The notes below the pieces were generated by a model. It was given only the letters and a program-made list of their open reading frames with translations, was not told the origin of the DNA and made no database searches. This document shows positions 6,046-8,337 of a stretch of 8,337 nucleotides of DNA, piece after piece (position 1 is the first letter of the stretch; each line of letters begins with the position of its first letter). A program made the position numbers and the translations under genes. Source of the DNA: Sulfidibacterium sp046706345 (lineage in GTDB: Bacteria > Bacteroidota > Bacteroidia > Bacteroidales > F082); the NCBI GenBank assembly GCA_046706345.1, contig JBJKPL010000254.1:1-8337 (forward strand). The letters are read 5' to 3'.

Positions 6046-7152
6046 ATGAAGTACTATCTTATCGCCGGCGAAGCCTCGGGAGACCTCCATGGTGCCAAAC
6101 TCATGGAAGCCATAAAAAATAACGATCCGGAGGCTGAATTCCGCTTCTGGGGCGGCGATAAAATGCAGGCCCAGGGCGGAACGCTGGTCAAACACTACCG
6201 CGACCTGGCCTTCATGGGCTTTGCCGAAGTGCTCCTGAACCTGCGTACGATCCTGGGAAACATCGCGTTTTGCAAGAAAGAACTGGTCGACTATCAGCCC
6301 GATGTGGTGGTCCTGATCGACTATCCGGGTTTCAATCTGCGTATGGCGAAATTTGCCTCAAAACAGGGACTGAAAGTGGCCTTTTACATCTCCCCCACCG
6401 TCTGGGCCTGGAAACAGGGCCGCGTGAAAACCATCAAAAAATACGTCGACCGGATGATGGTGATCCTGCCTTTCGAGAAAGCATTCTATGCCCGTTTTGA
6501 TTACGAGGTGGATTTTGTCGGCAACCCCCTGCTGGACGAACTGGAAGATGAGGAGATGATCTCCCGTGCCCGTTTCATCAGGGAAAATAAACTGGATGAA
6601 AGGCCGGTAATCGCGCTGCTTCCCGGAAGCCGGGTCCAGGAGATCCAACGGATGCTGAAACCCATGCTGGAGCTGATCCCCGATTTCCCCGACCATCAGT
6701 TTGTGATTGCCGGCGTCCCTTCGGTAAACAAAGACATTTATCCGCAATCCGACGATGTCCGGATCGTTTTCGGGCAGACCCATACGCTGCTGCGCAATGC
6801 CGAAGCGGCCCTGGTGACCTCGGGTACCGCCACCCTGGAGACCGCCCTGCTCAACGTTCCGCAGGTGGTTTGCTATAAAGCCGGCGCCGTCTCCTATGCC
6901 ATCGCCAAAAGCCTGGTGCATCTGAAATTCATCTCCCTGGTCAACCTGATCATGGACCGCGAAGTGGTGCGGGAATTGTTGCAGGAGGATTGTACCACGC
7001 AAGCCCTGCGGGAGGAATTAAAAAAAGTCCTGCCCGGTTCCGGCACCCGCGACAGCATGTTATCCGATTACCGGCAGCTGATCGAAAAGCTGGGGACCCG
7101 CGGCGCCTCCGAAAAAGCCGCTACCGTTGTTCACGAACTCGCCCGCCGGTAA
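6046..7152 (+). CDS. lpxB: Lipid-A-disaccharide synthase LpxB
   Basis: This 368-residue peripheral membrane glycosyltransferase (family GT19) joins UDP-2,3-diacylglucosamine and lipid X to form the lipid A disaccharide on the cytoplasmic face of the inner membrane. Diagnostic features in order are YLIAGEASGDLHGAKLM (4-20), the MGFAEVL block near 58, VVVLIDYPGFNLRMA, YISPTVWAWKQGR (114-126), VGNPLLDEL, ALLPGSRVQEI (190-200, donor-binding) and VTSGTATLETA (257-267). Length is slightly under the E. coli enzyme (382) and normal for Bacteroidota. It begins 17 nt after the small membrane protein. Together with kdsC it makes this a lipopolysaccharide-related neighbourhood. No damage or missing motif is visible. 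Confidence 0.97.
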   Translation: MKYYLIAGEASGDLHGAKLMEAIKNNDPEAEFRFWGGDKMQAQGGTLVKHYRDLAFMGFAEVLLNLRTILGNIAFCKKELVDYQPDVVVLIDYPGFNLRMAKFASKQGLKVAFYISPTVWAWKQGRVKTIKKYVDRMMVILPFEKAFYARFDYEVDFVGNPLLDELEDEEMISRARFIRENKLDERPVIALLPGSRVQEIQRMLKPMLELIPDFPDHQFVIAGVPSVNKDIYPQSDDVRIVFGQTHTLLRNAEAALVTSGTATLETALLNVPQVVCYKAGAVSYAIAKSLVHLKFISLVNLIMDREVVRELLQEDCTTQALREELKKVLPGSGTRDSMLSDYRQLIEKLGTRGASEKAATVVHELARR

Positions 7153-7206
7153 CCGTTGCGGCCGCTGTCACTTAAATTTTCTTTTTTGACAAATTTTTTG
7201 TAAACT
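7153..7206. other. Short T-rich spacer between lpxB and the comEC hairpin
   Basis: This spacer contains two T-rich runs (7177-7187 and 7194-7199) but no clear GC stem ahead of them, so I do not call a terminator. TAAACTTG at 7201-7208 is one base off the -7 consensus and has only an imperfect TTTC about 19 nt upstream, so it is a weak promoter candidate for comEC. A small inverted repeat, ACAAA and TTTGT, lies at 7189-7201. Confidence 0.3.
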
Positions 7207-7230
7207 TGTTGTGACCAACAGGTTACAACA
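7207..7230 (+). promoter_or_regulatory. 10-bp hairpin / operator-like dyad immediately before comEC
   Basis: Arms TGTTGTGACC (7207-7216) and GGTTACAACA (7221-7230) flank the loop AACA. They pair along all ten positions, with one G-U wobble (7213 with 7224). The element ends 2 nt before the comEC ATG at 7233, so as RNA it would cover the ribosome landing zone. As DNA it is a 24-bp near-perfect dyad that could bind a dimeric regulator. Pairing is read directly from the sequence; a regulatory role is inferred. Confidence 0.5.
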
Positions 7231-7232
7231 TC

Positions 7233-8337
7233 ATGTTCTGGCACGACCGGCCTTTTGTTCGTTTACTGTTCTTTTTCCTTGCGGGGATCTTTCTGGCGTA
7301 TTATCTGCCCGCCCTCCGGCAGCTGCCGCTGATTTTCTGGTGGGCATCCACCCTGTTTTTCCTGCTACTTTCGCTGACAGTCACCGGGTGGCTGCGTTCT
7401 TACCGGTACCGTTGGGTGAATGGTTTTGTCCTTTTCACGACAGTTGTCCTGACGGCCATCCTGCTGACGGTTTTCCATCTGAGATCACAGCCTCTCAAAT
7501 TTCCTGCTCACACCTTCCTTTCCGGTGAGATTCTGACCGAACCGCAGACCACGCCAAAGTCGGTGAAAATGATCCTGCGCATCACCGGCAAAGAAAAATG
7601 GGACGTTCCTGCATTAAAAGTGATGGCTTATTTCGAAAAAGATTCCGCCTCCCGGGCATTGCACCTGGGCGATTATATCACCTTCGAAGGACGACTGCAA
7701 CAGCCGGCGCAGGCCCTCAACCCGGAGGAATTCGATTACCGGAGCTACCTGAAAAATCAGGGCGTCAGATCCATGGTTTTTGTGAAAGCCCGCCAGTGGA
7801 AAAAACTGACTTACAACCGCCCGTTGAACCTGAAAGCGCCTTTCGCCGCCTGGCGCAATGAATTATTGGCCACGCTGCGGCATAACGGCATCCGCGGGGA
7901 AGAATTTGAAGTGGCGGCCGCCATTTTGCTGGGCTACGATCAGCTGCTCGAACCGGAGGTACACCGCCATTATGTGGCGGCCGGCGTGGTGCACATCCTG
8001 TGTGTTTCGGGCATGCATGTGGGCATCATTTTTTTGGTATTGAACTTCCTTCTGGCCTTTCTCAACAAGCTGCGCCACGGGAAACGTGTCAAAAATTTCC
8101 TTTTGTTGCTGTTGATCTGGTGCTATGCCCTGCTCACCGGGCTGGCGCCGTCGGTGCTGCGTGCCTCCGTCATGATCAGCTTTTTTATCGTAGCGGCCGC
8201 GCTGGAGCGCGAATACGACCACTACAACCTGCTGGCGGCATCGGCCTTTCTGTTGTTGGTCTTCAACCCTTTTTTCATCTTCAACGTGGGCTTTCAGCTG
8301 AGTTACGCCGCCGTGCTGGGCATTCTGACCTTTTACT
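7233..8337 (+). CDS. comEC: ComEC/Rec2 family DNA-uptake channel (N-terminal part, open at window end)
   Basis: An uninterrupted frame of 368 codons runs off the right edge. The product is the inner-membrane channel that carries single-stranded DNA into the cytoplasm during natural transformation. The N-terminus (about 10-85) holds several membrane helices of the DUF4131 region. A soluble OB-like part follows, with LGDYITFEGRLQQPAQALN and the family signature ALNPEEFDYRSYL (161-173). The Competence domain then begins, with ILCVSGMHVG (255-264), LLTGLAPSVLRAS (300-312) and the NPFFIFNVGFQLSYAA block near the end. The C-terminal metallo-beta-lactamase domain, if present, is outside the window. 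ATG 7233 is the natural start: 80 nt after lpxB and giving a typical short cytoplasmic lead. A hairpin directly precedes it. Other plus-strand frames at 7211, 7598 and 7858 are shadows. Confidence 0.94.
   Translation, partial: MFWHDRPFVRLLFFFLAGIFLAYYLPALRQLPLIFWWASTLFFLLLSLTVTGWLRSYRYRWVNGFVLFTTVVLTAILLTVFHLRSQPLKFPAHTFLSGEILTEPQTTPKSVKMILRITGKEKWDVPALKVMAYFEKDSASRALHLGDYITFEGRLQQPAQALNPEEFDYRSYLKNQGVRSMVFVKARQWKKLTYNRPLNLKAPFAAWRNELLATLRHNGIRGEEFEVAAAILLGYDQLLEPEVHRHYVAAGVVHILCVSGMHVGIIFLVLNFLLAFLNKLRHGKRVKNFLLLLLIWCYALLTGLAPSVLRASVMISFFIVAAALEREYDHYNLLAASAFLLLVFNPFFIFNVGFQLSYAAVLGILTFY

Noticed and set aside
7159..7200. Intrinsic terminator after lpxB
   Set aside because: There are T-runs, but GCGGCCGC at 7159-7166 is self-complementary without a loop and no stable stem directly precedes a T-run.
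7211..8043. Three plus-strand open frames at 7211, 7598 and 7858
   Set aside because: They are out of frame with the continuous ComEC reading frame starting at 7233, which shows all family signatures.
1..8337. Defence system, mobile element, CRISPR array or tRNA
   Set aside because: Every sizeable gene belongs to a core or conserved family, and no repeats, transposase, integrase or cloverleaf sequences were seen on either strand.

Overview
This 8.3-kb window looks like ordinary core chromosome of a member of the Bacteroidota, most likely in or near the Bacteroidales. The call rests on gene content and order: a DUF2520 oxidoreductase, a KdsC-type phosphatase, a UbiA prenyltransferase and Maf in one run, then DUF502, SurE, a small membrane protein, LpxB and ComEC in a second. 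It is supported by the absence of clear Shine-Dalgarno sequences, by two AT-rich matches to the Bacteroidota -7 element (TAnnTTTG), and by family-typical protein motifs. Coding DNA is of moderate GC content and the two larger spacers are AT-rich. No mobile element, CRISPR array, tRNA or rRNA was seen.

Layout. Positions 1-475, minus strand: the N-terminal part of an aspartate-type class I aminotransferase, cut by the window edge. Positions 476-720: an AT-rich spacer between divergent genes. Positions 721-4163, plus strand: a tight run of five genes, namely a membrane-anchored protein of unknown function, a Rossmann/DUF2520 protein, a KdsC-like HAD phosphatase, a UbiA prenyltransferase and a Maf nucleotide pyrophosphatase. 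Three of its four junctions overlap (4, 14 and 1 bp) and the fourth is 30 bp. Positions 4164-4374: a spacer with a nested inverted repeat just after maf and a perfect -7 promoter element. Positions 4375-8337, plus strand: DUF502 membrane protein, SurE (11-bp overlap), a 97-aa three-helix membrane protein, LpxB, and the first 368 codons of ComEC, which runs off the right edge.

Functionally, KdsC (Kdo supply) and LpxB (lipid A disaccharide) both belong to lipopolysaccharide synthesis. UbiA is a lipid-modifying membrane enzyme of uncertain substrate. Maf and SurE are nucleotide-cleaning phosphatases, and ComEC is the DNA-uptake channel. The first run is probably a translationally coupled operon, and the second a separate unit starting from the promoter near 4267. 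I see no evidence for a wholly new system. The points most worth a second look are a 10-bp hairpin or operator-like dyad ending 2 nt before comEC, the unassigned genes held in tight coupling with envelope genes (the 721 protein, DUF2520, UbiA, the 97-aa protein), and the nested inverted repeat after maf.
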